DNA of 64,000 nt from Dyadobacter psychrotolerans (GCF_004349265.1 NZ_SMFL01000011.1:124001-188000), one strand, 5' to 3'; shown: positions 43,645-52,967, numbered from the stretch's first letter. Notes: generated from the letters alone by a model not told the origin. Numbers and translations: made by a program.

Positions 43645-45012
43645 TTATCTTATTTTCCTGATAAAAATTTGCTGAGTAGAGTCCGCACTGTTTTCTGATT
43701 TCACCAAACGATTAAAAGCAACTGTTTTTCCATCCGGCGACCATACAACATTAGTAGGGGCAGGATTTGTTGAAATCGTTAACTTTTCAAAACGTTCACT
43801 GAAAGGTTTATTACCCGTTTTGCATAAAACCAAACTTCCATCCCAGATATAACTGACATGCTGCCCGTCAGGGTGCCAGCGGATATTTCCGGAAACGTCC
43901 GACTCGTGTTCTGTCAGCTGTAATGCTTTTCCGCCATTTGGTGAAATAATAAAAACCTGTTGAATTCCTTTTTGGTCATAAGCCAAAAACGCCAGCCATG
44001 AACCATCGGGCGATGATCTCACAATTCCTGTGCAGCCTGGTTTATCTGAATACGAAGTATAAGTTAATCTTCTTTGCGTTGTCCCTTTCGGAGGCATTGG
44101 AAAAGTTGTTGCGGTACCTTCCAGAGGCCCGAATTCTCCTACTTTTGTGATATCATCCGGAATATCCACAATGAAAACCTCAGGAACCTGTTTGCCGTTT
44201 TTATCAGTTACAGTTCCCAAAAATGCCCTGGCAACCTGCTGTTGGCCATTTTTAGTCACATATCCTTTTCTCCCAACCCAGCTGTCGCCGGCAGCGTGGC
44301 TGATTTCGTCGCTTCCCGGTTTAGGTTCAGGCACTACGCGGACCACCAGTGCACTGAACCATTCTCCGGAAATATTTTCACTGTTCTGATCTACCTGAAC
44401 AGGTTTTATTTTTTTTGAAACCCCTATTGTGCGGAGATTCTGCTTTGTACCGGTACTGTCTTCAAGTGCTTTTAGTATGGCGTCGTTATAGGTATAGCCG
44501 ATCCATTGCCCGTCACCGCTCCACTCGTGCCGGTGCGTTCCGCCGCGTAACGCGCCGGGTGTGTAAGGAAAAGTTATGTCACGGGCATCCATATAGATGG
44601 GAACGTTCGGGTGTTCATCCTCTATGATAACCCCGGTGCGTCTCCACTGCTGATAAGGATTTGTCTCTGTACTCGGTAAACCATGAATAAAAACAACTGC
44701 CTTCTTATCTACCGGACTGTAATTGACAGCACCTGCACCGGGTCCCCATATCTGATTGTTATTGATTTCAAACAGAATTTTCTTCTCTCCCGTATTAATA
44801 TTGACTTTTTCAATTTTTGAAGATGCCGCAATACCGTCATCTGTTCGTGTATCGTAAACGAGCCATTGCCCGTCGGGTGAAAAGTTGTCGTTATTATCCA
44901 GGTCATGGTGATAGCTCAAATCGTGGGTAATTTGTTTTTCTTCCAAACCGGATTCTTTCTGACATGAATTCATCAATACTAAAACTGTTAAAATTGAAAT
45001 AATCGCTCTCAT
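43645..45012 (-). CDS. DUF3748 beta-propeller lipoprotein (TolB-like)
   Basis: This 455-residue lipoprotein has a lipobox at C17 (LMNSC) and WD40/TolB-like propeller repeats, with blades such as NFSPDGQWLVYDTRT, EWSGDGQWIGYTY, RSSPDGSWLAFLAYD and VVWSPDGKTVAFNR. This matches DUF3748, the family of E. coli YidR. Function is unknown; a carbohydrate-related role is suggested by frequent neighbours. The gene follows the 743-residue lipoprotein by 10 bp on the same strand, and the sialidase-like and kinase-phosphatase genes lie upstream, so all four are probably one operon. Confidence 0.85.
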   Translation of the reverse strand: MRAIISILTVLVLMNSCQKESGLEEKQITHDLSYHHDLDNNDNFSPDGQWLVYDTRTDDGIAASSKIEKVNINTGEKKILFEINNNQIWGPGAGAVNYSPVDKKAVVFIHGLPSTETNPYQQWRRTGVIIEDEHPNVPIYMDARDITFPYTPGALRGGTHRHEWSGDGQWIGYTYNDAILKALEDSTGTKQNLRTIGVSKKIKPVQVDQNSENISGEWFSALVVRVVPEPKPGSDEISHAAGDSWVGRKGYVTKNGQQQVARAFLGTVTDKNGKQVPEVFIVDIPDDITKVGEFGPLEGTATTFPMPPKGTTQRRLTYTSYSDKPGCTGIVRSSPDGSWLAFLAYDQKGIQQVFIISPNGGKALQLTEHESDVSGNIRWHPDGQHVSYIWDGSLVLCKTGNKPFSERFEKLTISTNPAPTNVVWSPDGKTVAFNRLVKSENSADSTQQIFIRKIR

Positions 45013-45022
45013 GGGTTAGATA

Positions 45023-47254
45023 TTACTTTCTGACCGGTGCGCTGATCACGCCCAGGTATCTTCCCATCCAATAAGGCAAAAGCCAGATATCTCCTGCACT
45101 ATGTTCCGACTGTCCATTACCACCATTACGGTCCAAATTAAACATATTTCCGTTATGTCGCTGGATTGGTCTTTCATCCGGCGGCAATACCTCTTTAATG
45201 GTTTGTTTACGGAAATTTATTGGTATCAATTCAATGTCTTTTCTATGGCTGTTCTGAATTTTCCAGTCGATCAGATCCAGAGGATGCTCCTGCAGATACC
45301 AAACCGCTTCTTTCAAATCAAATTCTTCTGTTTCAGTTAAAGCAGTGAAAATATTCCAGGCACCTTCTTTTTCAGGTCTTTCGGCTTTCCAGTGGTCGAT
45401 GATACTTTCTTTGTATTTTGCTTTCAAAGTGTCGTTAAATGCATATCTGTAAAGTCCCCAGTAACCTACAAAGTACATTTCGTCATCGGAATGATTCCAG
45501 CCATCGGACATGTGTTTGCTGTGTTCATCGGCGTCCTCAGGAGCCTGGCCAATGATACTCATCGGACGCATCATGTTTTCGAGATAGCCATGTTTTGTCA
45601 TGAGTTCAAAAGCCTTTTCCTTATATTTTTCTTTTTTGGTAAAATGATAAGCCGTTTGCAGCATGGCAATGATGTTGGAAGAGTTCAGTTTCCTGTCTCC
45701 TACATTAACCGGAAACGCATTTACATATTCCGGATTCCATTTTCCCCACATGGTTGGTTTTCCATCAAAATCGATGAGATACATGTTGTTGCTGACAATG
45801 TGTGACATCAGCGTATCGATCAAATTAATTGCCCTGCTTTTCAAATTTGTATCATCCACAAGTTCTGCCATGGCACCGAACGCAAAAATATGACCGATTA
45901 CTTCATCACTGCTGGTAGTAGATTTCCAGTCCCACTCTTTTTCCGGCGCATGTTGCCAGCGTTCGGGGTCGCCCAGCTCGCTGATATGGCCTGCACGTTC
46001 AAATGACCTTGCCGGGAAACCGGGAACAGGATTAATTGAATAGAGTCTTTCCATCGCCTCCAGTGATTCGCGGCAGTTTTGAAGCGCGGCGGAATCCTTT
46101 GTAACAGCATATCTGAAAATTTCACCTCCCAGGTACATCGAAGTCCAAAGTCCGTCATTATCCGAATCTTCCATAAACCCTGTCGAGAGATTTCCGTTGC
46201 TCATTCCGCGAAGGGTGGCATTAAAACCGTCACGGTTATGTCTCAGCCGAACCTGTTCTTCAAAGTATAAAGCCTTTTCTTCTAAAGTCATTTCTTTAAA
46301 AGCAATTTGGCCCAGACCGGCAGTTGTCAGTATTAAGACAGAATTTTCCGGCCCTTTCGAAATGTGAAGAACTTTGTTTCCCGGCAGCCAGCGTTCACCA
46401 TTGTAGTAATCAAATTTTCCGTCTGCTCTCAAACTGAAAGCGCCTTCATTTGACCCAAACCATATTTTTTCGTTCACTTCTTCAACGGCTGTAATGTTGT
46501 TGACAGGCAGTCTTTTATGAATTTCACCAATCTGTTTTTTCTCGCTTAAACTATATTCGATAAACCCTTCGGTTGTTCCGATAGTAATAGTTTGATTTCT
46601 GTTAGTCAGGTCAAAAGCGGTGAAGTTGCTACCGCCTAATACTTTGGTGAGTTTGTTTTCTTTTGTATTAAAAACAGAAAGTGATTTTTTACCTAAAACC
46701 CAAAATTGACCGCCTTCTTCCTGGAAACGAATCGCAACCACTTCGTCCGCTGTTAAACTGCCGTTCCATAAAACTTTGGAATCTTTTGTAAGCTGCAGTG
46801 ACTTCCCGTCGGAAATTAAAAAAGCAAAATTTTCGCCGCCTTCGAATATTTTAGCTGCAGGAAGTGTATGTCCGGAAAGTAATTTTCCCGCCCATGCATT
46901 GCTGAAAACCACCGAATCGCTCAGGTAAACAAGCTGATTTTGATACGTTCCGATGGCGGCAACTATTTTATCCTTCATAAACCGGTAATAATTATCCGGT
47001 TCTATACTTCCGTGATAAAGGAAATGACCGTTGTAAGGATGTTGTAAACCTTCTGTTGCCAAAACCTGGACAACACCATTCCGGTCAGAATATGCCTGGA
47101 TGAGATTGAGTTTTGTAGTATCCGAATAGTATTTGATACTGTAATCCTGCGTGAATGGCTTGTCTTCGTGAACAGGCTGTTTAACCGAATTTTTGCTGCA
47201 GGAAAATAGTCCGGAAAGACTCAATAAAAAAAGGATTGAGAGTAATTTATGCAT
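45023..47254 (-). CDS. Lipoprotein of unknown function: N-terminal propeller plus C-terminal alpha/alpha toroid
   Basis: I do not recognise this 743-residue lipoprotein (lipobox C19, LFSC). The N-terminal half (about 40-330) has repeated propeller-like strands (ENFAFLISDGKSLQLTKDSK, EKIWFGSNEGAFSLRADGKF). The C-terminal half (about 340-740) is alpha-helical with aromatic-rich inter-helix loops, such as DSDNDGLWTSMYLGGEIFRY, SSDEVIGHIFAFGAMAELV and MYFVGYWGLYRYAFND. That pattern fits an (alpha/alpha)6 toroid like several glycosidases and polysaccharide lyases. Conserved acidic pairs (E/D in DDEMYFVGYW) could be catalytic. It lies between DUF3748 (10 bp) and the sialidase-like gene (49 bp) on one strand. 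A glycan-processing role is inference only. Confidence 0.75.
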   Translation of the reverse strand: MHKLLSILFLLSLSGLFSCSKNSVKQPVHEDKPFTQDYSIKYYSDTTKLNLIQAYSDRNGVVQVLATEGLQHPYNGHFLYHGSIEPDNYYRFMKDKIVAAIGTYQNQLVYLSDSVVFSNAWAGKLLSGHTLPAAKIFEGGENFAFLISDGKSLQLTKDSKVLWNGSLTADEVVAIRFQEEGGQFWVLGKKSLSVFNTKENKLTKVLGGSNFTAFDLTNRNQTITIGTTEGFIEYSLSEKKQIGEIHKRLPVNNITAVEEVNEKIWFGSNEGAFSLRADGKFDYYNGERWLPGNKVLHISKGPENSVLILTTAGLGQIAFKEMTLEEKALYFEEQVRLRHNRDGFNATLRGMSNGNLSTGFMEDSDNDGLWTSMYLGGEIFRYAVTKDSAALQNCRESLEAMERLYSINPVPGFPARSFERAGHISELGDPERWQHAPEKEWDWKSTTSSDEVIGHIFAFGAMAELVDDTNLKSRAINLIDTLMSHIVSNNMYLIDFDGKPTMWGKWNPEYVNAFPVNVGDRKLNSSNIIAMLQTAYHFTKKEKYKEKAFELMTKHGYLENMMRPMSIIGQAPEDADEHSKHMSDGWNHSDDEMYFVGYWGLYRYAFNDTLKAKYKESIIDHWKAERPEKEGAWNIFTALTETEEFDLKEAVWYLQEHPLDLIDWKIQNSHRKDIELIPINFRKQTIKEVLPPDERPIQRHNGNMFNLDRNGGNGQSEHSAGDIWLLPYWMGRYLGVISAPVRK

Positions 47255-47303
47255 TGGTTAAAGGTTTAGTAACGTCAGTATTAATAGATAGAGGTAATAT
47301 TTA

Positions 47304-48470
47304 TTAGTAAAGTTTTTTGGGGTCTACCACCACATATCTGATGGATTTTTTAGTTTTTTCAGGATGGTATGAATAAGTCATGTGCAACAATCCGTCTTTG
47401 GTCTGGATCAAAGAAGGGTAGGAGTAACCGCCTTTTTTCGATTCATCATTTTCGACAAACGTTTTCCATTTCCAGGTTTTGCCTTCATCATCCGAAATGC
47501 GCAGACTAAGCTGATGCCGGCCGTTATCAATATCATTACCGAGAAAAGCCCATTTTCCATCCTGTAAAACAAGCAATTCCACACTGGCTGTATTTGGAAT
47601 ATCGGTTTTTTTACTTGCTGTCCAACTTTTGCCATTGTCCGCGGATTCGCTGAAATGTACACGGTTTGGTTCGTCGCCGCTATCCCGTGCATAAGCGACG
47701 AGATTCCCATTTTTGCGTTTGACGACTGCCGGCTGAATCGGTCCGCGACCTACAAGTGGAAGGCCCGGAAGCCAGCTGGTGCCGTTATCGTCGGAAATAG
47801 CCATGATCGACATATTGAAACCGTCGGAATAAAGCGGCAATACAATTTTTCCGTTTGGTAACAGTAATGGTTTAATGCGGGTCATCCAGCCGATACTCCT
47901 TTTTGTTGCATCTTTAGAAGCCTCAACAATCAACTCGTCATATTTCGGCGCGTAACCTGCCCATCCACCATTAAATTCCGGTAGGTCCTTAAATTTCAGT
48001 TCAATTTCTTCGGCAAATTTCTGATCTGGTTTGAGCAAAATATTATCCTGCCAGTTCCATACCGGAGCACCTGTTCTTCCAAAGTCGACGGAGGTTCTGA
48101 AACGTAAAATGGATTGTTCCCATAAATTGGCTTGTACTGCTATCCAAACCAGGAAAAGTTTTCCTTCTGCATTCAGGAAAAGTACAGGATTACAGTCAGG
48201 AATGTTTGGTGTGTCGGCCATCAAAAATGGCGCTGACCAGTTTTTCTCTCCTTTTTTTAATCTTGCGCCCATGATTTTCACATCATCTGCCGTACGTTCG
48301 CCGCTTCCCTGAAACCAGGCTGCCAGAAAATCACCATTGTTCAGGCTAACCAAACTGCTCCCATGAACATGTTTTTCCTGTTGGGGGAAAATAAGTGTTT
48401 GTTGTATAATGCCGGGAGACTGCGCATGTGCGGCAACGCTGATTAATAATAAGTATAAAAGCTTTTTCAT
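47304..48470 (-). CDS. BNR/Asp-box sialidase-like protein, secreted
   Basis: This 388-residue protein has a signal peptide (cleavage near AAHAQ, residue 17) and a six-bladed propeller of the sialidase superfamily (BNR_2). Asp-box motifs S-x-D-x-G-x-x-W are visible as SDDNGTSW, SADNGKSW and SDDEGKTW. It carries HVHGSSLVSLNNGDFLAAWF at the start and GYSYPSLIQTKDGLLHMTYSY near the end. Members include exo-alpha-sialidases and glycosidases or lyases with other specificities, so the true substrate is uncertain. It follows the kinase-phosphatase gene by 87 bp and leads into two lipoprotein genes on the same strand. Confidence 0.85.
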   Translation of the reverse strand: MKKLLYLLLISVAAHAQSPGIIQQTLIFPQQEKHVHGSSLVSLNNGDFLAAWFQGSGERTADDVKIMGARLKKGEKNWSAPFLMADTPNIPDCNPVLFLNAEGKLFLVWIAVQANLWEQSILRFRTSVDFGRTGAPVWNWQDNILLKPDQKFAEEIELKFKDLPEFNGGWAGYAPKYDELIVEASKDATKRSIGWMTRIKPLLLPNGKIVLPLYSDGFNMSIMAISDDNGTSWLPGLPLVGRGPIQPAVVKRKNGNLVAYARDSGDEPNRVHFSESADNGKSWTASKKTDIPNTASVELLVLQDGKWAFLGNDIDNGRHQLSLRISDDEGKTWKWKTFVENDESKKGGYSYPSLIQTKDGLLHMTYSYHPEKTKKSIRYVVVDPKKLY

Positions 48471-48557
48471 TTTACTTTTGAAGATTCCGGCGATGACTAA
48501 CGAACCTGATTTAGTTCTGCGAAACAGCGAGCAAACTCCATTGACTCTGCGTTAATA

Positions 48558-50483
48558 TTAAATATTTACAAACTGTTTTTCCTCCTGGAAAAGTAGCGAA
48601 ACCAGTTTTTTGTATTGGGAAAAATCCGGAATCAGTAATTGGGCACCAGCTTTAATGAGCCGTGGACGTTTGGCGGCATTGTGTCCAAACCGCTGCAGTT
48701 CATTACTGGTTATACCCACCGAAATACCGCCTGCGCGTCTGCCCTCCCTGATTTCATCCGGGCCATCACCAAACACAGCCAGTTCATTTCCGTTCAGTTG
48801 ATTTTCTTTAATAATGTTTTCAATGATCATTTTTTTTGAAAACTTCGTATACTCCTTAAGCGCGCCGTAAATCCCGCCATCGAACAAGTCGGCGTAACCC
48901 AGTGCTGCTGCCTCGTTTTTTACGTCATCAACATCTGTTCCGCTTGCCAGGTACATTTTTACCCCTCTTTCTTTCAATGCATAAAGAAAAGCGACGGCAC
49001 CTTTCATTGTAAAGTCGTTTTGAGAAAGTTCGCCATCAGCGAGCTTTTTCATCCGGCCGTCCACCATTTCCATCAGACCTGTATTGTAAATTTCTTTATA
49101 TTGAAACTTGTTCAGGATTTTTTCTTTTGGTACAAAACCGAATTCATTTATCAGGTTTACAAGCCCTTCCATCTGGTAAATGGTTTGTATTCCGGTTGTC
49201 TTGTGAATAAATTCTTTTACCTGTACGGTCACTTTTTGAAATGTGGCCGAATCGGCAGAATCATATTGTTCGCCCAGAATGGCCTTCATCATCACAGGCT
49301 CCATTACCTCTTCCCAGCCTTGTCGCAGTGAACTGATCGTACCGTCATGATCAAAAACGGCATAGCGTATATGTCCCAGTTTTTGCAGGACATTGGTTTC
49401 ACATAACTCAAATTCGGTATCAGTTAAATAAAAAGCGGCGCGTTCATTGGCTGCCAGATCGGCGTTGTAAATAAAGTCTGGTTCTCGGCTGATTTTCAAA
49501 ATCTCTTCGCCTGTTGCTGTGCCGGTTGTGTACAGTTTTTGGACAGTGACTGCTGCCGCGAAATTAGCGAACGCTGCTGCTTCCGGTGGACTAACACCTG
49601 CCGCTAAACATAATGTTATAGCGCTAATGGTGGTGTCGCCCGCCCCAACGGTGTCGAGCTTTTCTTTTAATTGCAGGCCGTGGATTTCATGAGAACCTGT
49701 TTTGTCAAAAGCGATAATTCCTCTTTCTCCGCAGGTTACAAAAACGGGTTTACCGGATTTCGAAAAAATCGATTCTCCATATTTTTTAACATCCCAAAGC
49801 GGCACGATTTCGTTCTGACTAATGGTACGCCCGATCAGTGAGGCAATCTCGCGGTCATTTGCTTTGAGAAACGTATTTTTGAACCGTTCGTTAAAATGAC
49901 GTGAATCAAGCATTATGATTTTATCAGGATATTTTTCAAAAAGCAGATTAGCTTTTACAATAAAAGATTCATTACTGATGCTGCCTGTTACCTGCTGGTT
50001 GAAAATCAACGCGTCATATTCAGAAAGTGCAGTTTCCACCGCTTCTAAAATAAGATCATCCGTTTCTTCACTTCTTCGGTTGCTTGGTCCAAAGTCAATT
50101 CTTGGCTCCTCCTGTCCGTCTACATGGCGTTTCAGGTAAGTATAGGTATCAAAATTGGTTTGTTGGTAAAATAGAGCTGTTGTATCTGCGCCAAGTTTTT
50201 GAAGCTGGGAGGTTAGCTCGCGACCAAACATGTCGTCACCGGCCACTCCGATCACCTTTATCTCCGCTGGTTTCAGAGCTGCCAGGTTAGCCACAACATT
50301 TCCCGCACCGCCCGGACTGTAATATTGCCGGGATACGACCTCGGTGTTCAATCCTGTTTCAATGGATACCTCTGACAGACTTTTATCCATGATCCAGTAG
50401 CAATCGAGGCAAAAATCTCCGTATACGGCAATCCTGACAGAGGATATCTTTTGAAGAATATTTTCAATATGGCTTGGTTCCAT
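48558..50483 (-). CDS. PfkB-family sugar kinase fused to a HAD-superfamily phosphatase
   Basis: This protein of 641 residues (ATG at 50483; a TTG at 50549 would add 22 basic residues) fuses two enzymes. The N-terminal part (about 10-330) is a PfkB/ribokinase-type kinase, most like the heptose kinase domain of HldE: SPGGAGNVVANLAAL binds the sugar, and DTVGAGDT carries catalytic D283. The C-terminal part (about 370-635) is a HAD phosphatase with D378-H-D380-G-T (nucleophile and acid/base), and FGDGPDEIREGRRAG as the metal-binding motif. A large cap domain lies between. A kinase joined to a phosphatase could move a phosphate within one sugar, as in heptose-1,7-bisphosphate formation and cleavage. 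It heads a probable operon with the sialidase-like gene; cytoplasmic. Confidence 0.88.
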   Translation of the reverse strand: MEPSHIENILQKISSVRIAVYGDFCLDCYWIMDKSLSEVSIETGLNTEVVSRQYYSPGGAGNVVANLAALKPAEIKVIGVAGDDMFGRELTSQLQKLGADTTALFYQQTNFDTYTYLKRHVDGQEEPRIDFGPSNRRSEETDDLILEAVETALSEYDALIFNQQVTGSISNESFIVKANLLFEKYPDKIIMLDSRHFNERFKNTFLKANDREIASLIGRTISQNEIVPLWDVKKYGESIFSKSGKPVFVTCGERGIIAFDKTGSHEIHGLQLKEKLDTVGAGDTTISAITLCLAAGVSPPEAAAFANFAAAVTVQKLYTTGTATGEEILKISREPDFIYNADLAANERAAFYLTDTEFELCETNVLQKLGHIRYAVFDHDGTISSLRQGWEEVMEPVMMKAILGEQYDSADSATFQKVTVQVKEFIHKTTGIQTIYQMEGLVNLINEFGFVPKEKILNKFQYKEIYNTGLMEMVDGRMKKLADGELSQNDFTMKGAVAFLYALKERGVKMYLASGTDVDDVKNEAAALGYADLFDGGIYGALKEYTKFSKKMIIENIIKENQLNGNELAVFGDGPDEIREGRRAGGISVGITSNELQRFGHNAAKRPRLIKAGAQLLIPDFSQYKKLVSLLFQEEKQFVNI

Positions 50484-51063
50484 AATGGGCGAACGCTTTT
50501 GACCTTTTGTAATTTTTTCCTGCTTTTTTTCAATATATATACTCCGCAAACAAAAAGGCGGGCTATCCTGCTTTTACTGTTTTCTGCTGTATAATGAAAT
50601 TGACGAACCTTTAAATTGTGCACAGGAGAGCTTTTGATGAAATGAAACTCTGGAAAAATATTTAAAACCCTTTGAAACTGAGCGAATATGACCCTTTTGC
50701 TAACTTTTTGTTACAGAATTGTTAAATAAATGACGTTTGCGCAAAATGAAGATATATTTACGCAAGTTGCGATTCTTAATTGGAAACGATCCTGTAAATT
50801 TATCATCAGAAAATCACAGCATCGCACAGAAGAAAACATTATATAGAAATTGTTCCTCAGAATTTCTAATTACATAAATAATGTTTAACAGTATTTTATA
50901 ATATAAGCATTCCGATTTGCAATATATATGATCATCAGTGGATCAATTACTTGGAGGAAAATTATTTGTAATAATGAAAGATTAAAATAAATTATTCCAT
51001 TTTCATGGAAGTATTAATTTGTTAAAAAGTTAACCCTGTTTTATAGATAAAACCCTTACTACT
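50484..51063. other. 580-bp AT-rich divergent region without a gene
   Basis: It separates the kinase-phosphatase gene (minus) from the ECF sigma factor gene (plus). I see no open frame longer than about 40 codons with family likeness, no tRNA and no strong palindrome. It must contain two promoters. Its length is unusual for this gene-dense window and could include a small RNA or a long 5' leader, which sequence alone cannot show. Confidence 0.6.
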
Positions 51064-51603
51064 GTGGCGCATCCTGACGAAAATACCCTTACAAGAGTGA
51101 CGCAAGGCGATGAAGCGGCCTTCGCAGAACTGTATAATTATTACAAGGCACCCGCTCTTCGGTTTTCAATTTCTCTTCTAAAAGATGAAGAAGAAGCAGA
51201 AAATATGATTCAGGATGTGTTCGTCAAGATCTGGATTAAGCGGACGCTTATTAAGCCCGACCATAATTTCAGTTCTTATCTATTCACCTGTTTACGAAAC
51301 ATGGCTTTTGATCATTTCAAAAAACTTGAAAAAAGCGAGCAGCTTCGGAAACAGTTCATGGAAGTAATGATGTCATCAGGCGATGATGAAAGAGAGGAAA
51401 AGGAAAGGCGTATCTGTATGATTCAAAATGCAGTTGATTCGCTGTCCATCAAGCGTAAACTGATTTTGAAATTAAATATTGAAGAGGGAAAATCGTATCA
51501 GGAAATTGCGGAATTTTTAAGAATATCAAAAAATACAGTCAAGAATCAACTTGTAAAAGCGAAACAGATACTTAGAGAAAAAGTAGATGTGGCCACCGCT
51601 TAA
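51064..51603 (+). CDS. ECF-type sigma-70 factor, GTG start
   Basis: This 179-residue extracytoplasmic-function sigma factor has region 2 (about 14-85; ELYNYYKAPALRFSISLLKDEEEAENMIQDVFVKIW, DNA -10 recognition) and region 4 (about 120-170; LSIKRKLILKLNIEEGKSYQEIAEFLRISKNTVKNQL, an HTH for -35 recognition). No upstream ATG is available in frame, so GTG at 51064 is the start. In Bacteroidota most ECF factors of this size are paired with a FecR-like anti-sigma factor and SusC/SusD genes. None lies here: the next gene is convergent. It may act with a distant anti-sigma factor. A terminator at 51658-51680 ends it. Confidence 0.93.
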   Translation: MAHPDENTLTRVTQGDEAAFAELYNYYKAPALRFSISLLKDEEEAENMIQDVFVKIWIKRTLIKPDHNFSSYLFTCLRNMAFDHFKKLEKSEQLRKQFMEVMMSSGDDEREEKERRICMIQNAVDSLSIKRKLILKLNIEEGKSYQEIAEFLRISKNTVKNQLVKAKQILREKVDVATA

Positions 51604-51657
51604 TAGTGGTAAATCGTCAGAATTCACTCAACGTTATGTTAACATAAAAAACAAAAA

Positions 51658-51680
51658 AGGAGCTTTTGGCTCCTATTTTT
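51658..51680. terminator. Rho-independent terminator between convergent genes
   Basis: AGGAGC (51658-51663) pairs with GCTCCT (51669-51674) across a TTTTG loop, flanked by A-run and T-run. It can serve the ECF sigma gene on the plus strand and the 145-residue protein gene on the minus strand. Confidence 0.75.
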
Positions 51681-51698
51681 GCTTTTGGCTGATGCTGG

Positions 51699-52136
51699 TC
51701 AAGAACCTGCTGCAATTACCAGGGCAAGTGCGATGTTTACACCGAAACCAATCCCCCAGTTTGTCCATACTTTTCGTTTCTTGATTTTTTTTGCCTTTTG
51801 GGTATAACTTGCATGGTACTCAGCCTGTCTGAAAAGCGCTTCGTCAGGGTAATCCAAATTCTTCAATTTTGGTGTTGTGGACGAACATGCTATCGCCGGA
51901 ATAAGTCCGATAAGGGGTGAAAACAGACTGGCTATCAGTGTGCCTGTTGCCGCTCCGCGGTATTTCGTATAATGTCTTTCTGCATCAATCTGTCCTTTCA
52001 CTGCCAGACTTTCCGTTGGAGCTGTCGTGTAAAGCTTTTGATTTTGAATAACAATTGTAGAATCAGGGGCAAAATCCTGCGCTTTTCCGGACAAAGAAAT
52101 CAGGAACAAAGTGCAGACAAGAAATAACGCTTTCAT
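51699..52136 (-). CDS. Small secreted or membrane protein, function unknown
   Basis: I do not recognise this 145-residue protein. It begins with an apparent signal peptide (cleavage near SGKAQ, residue 20). Two hydrophobic stretches follow, one at about 62-85 (TGTLIASLFSPLIGLIPAIAC) and one near the C-terminus (NIALALVIAAGS), separated by a lysine-rich segment (KAKKIKKRKVW). It may be a small inner-membrane protein. It converges with the ECF sigma factor gene and has no operon partner. Confidence 0.7.
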   Translation of the reverse strand: MKALFLVCTLFLISLSGKAQDFAPDSTIVIQNQKLYTTAPTESLAVKGQIDAERHYTKYRGAATGTLIASLFSPLIGLIPAIACSSTTPKLKNLDYPDEALFRQAEYHASYTQKAKKIKKRKVWTNWGIGFGVNIALALVIAAGS

Positions 52137-52321
52137 AAATTAATGGAGGTAAAATGATAGATGAGTTACAGCCGAAATGTATGAAAAAAACACAATGTAA
52201 CTATCCTGCCACTAAGGACTTTTGTAGAAATACTTTTGCTTTTAAATGATAACAATAAAGCATGATATTGATCAGTATTTACAATTAGGCTTAATCGTTT
52301 AATTATCTGATTGTTATCCAT

Positions 52322-52350
52322 AAAAAAAGGAGCACATGGCTCCTTTTTTT
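52322..52350. terminator. Rho-independent terminator after the 199-residue lipoprotein
   Basis: Seven A's and GGAGC (52322-52333) pair with GCTCC and seven T's (52339-52350) around ACATG. It lies 17 bp past the stop of the minus-strand gene at 52368, and is symmetric enough to work on both strands. Confidence 0.8.
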
Positions 52351-52367
52351 ATTCAATGTTTTTGGAA

Positions 52368-52967
52368 TTATTTCAAATCCGCCAGCTTATCAAGATCCAG
52401 ATCTCCCAAAATACTTTTCATCTGTTCCATTGTTACATTGTTGCCGTTTACATTAACAACATACCGGTCTGCAACGAGCAGGTTTAGTTCTCCTGATTTG
52501 TTTTGGCTATCGTATTTTTCAAAGGCTTTGTAACCTTCAAGACTGGTTGTCTTTTCGTATCCTGTGTCTGTTTCTTTGTCGATATCAGCCATAGTCCAGG
52601 CAGCCATTGCCATCGTTGCTACGCCCGCCACACCGCCTGTGTCCAGGATTTCAAGATGGATAGAGGCGTCGTTGTCACCTTTGTAACGGGCATCTGCTGT
52701 TGATATCGTAAAACCCATTGCCCCATTTTTTTCGCCGGAAGCTTCTGTTCTTTTAAATCCCGCTATTTCCTCGGGAAGAAGTTCTCTTAACTTCCGAAAG
52801 TCAATCGGATCAACTTTCTCGCGGGTTTGCATATCTTTCGCTTTGTCGGCAAACTGTTGCAATGCATCGGCTGCTGATTTAGTCTTATCCTGTTGTTCTT
52901 CCTCTTTTTTTCCACAGCTCAGCAGCAAAGCGCTAAATGCCAGGATTAACAAAAAATGGTTTTTCAT
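52368..52967 (-). CDS. Lipoprotein of unknown function
   Basis: This 199-residue lipoprotein has a lipobox at C18 (LLLSC) followed by a charged, glutamate/lysine-rich linker (GKKEEEQQDKTKSAADALQQF). The mature part includes VDPIDFRKLRELLPEEIAGF, which recalls hypothetical lipoproteins of Bacteroidota that are not characterised, then a beta-rich region (MGFTISTADARY, SIHLEILDTGG, ELNLLVADRYVVNVNG). It probably faces the periplasm. Alone on its strand, it lies between the small membrane protein and lgt, with its own terminator at 52322-52350. Confidence 0.75.
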   Translation of the reverse strand: MKNHFLLILAFSALLLSCGKKEEEQQDKTKSAADALQQFADKAKDMQTREKVDPIDFRKLRELLPEEIAGFKRTEASGEKNGAMGFTISTADARYKGDNDASIHLEILDTGGVAGVATMAMAAWTMADIDKETDTGYEKTTSLEGYKAFEKYDSQNKSGELNLLVADRYVVNVNGNNVTMEQMKSILGDLDLDKLADLK

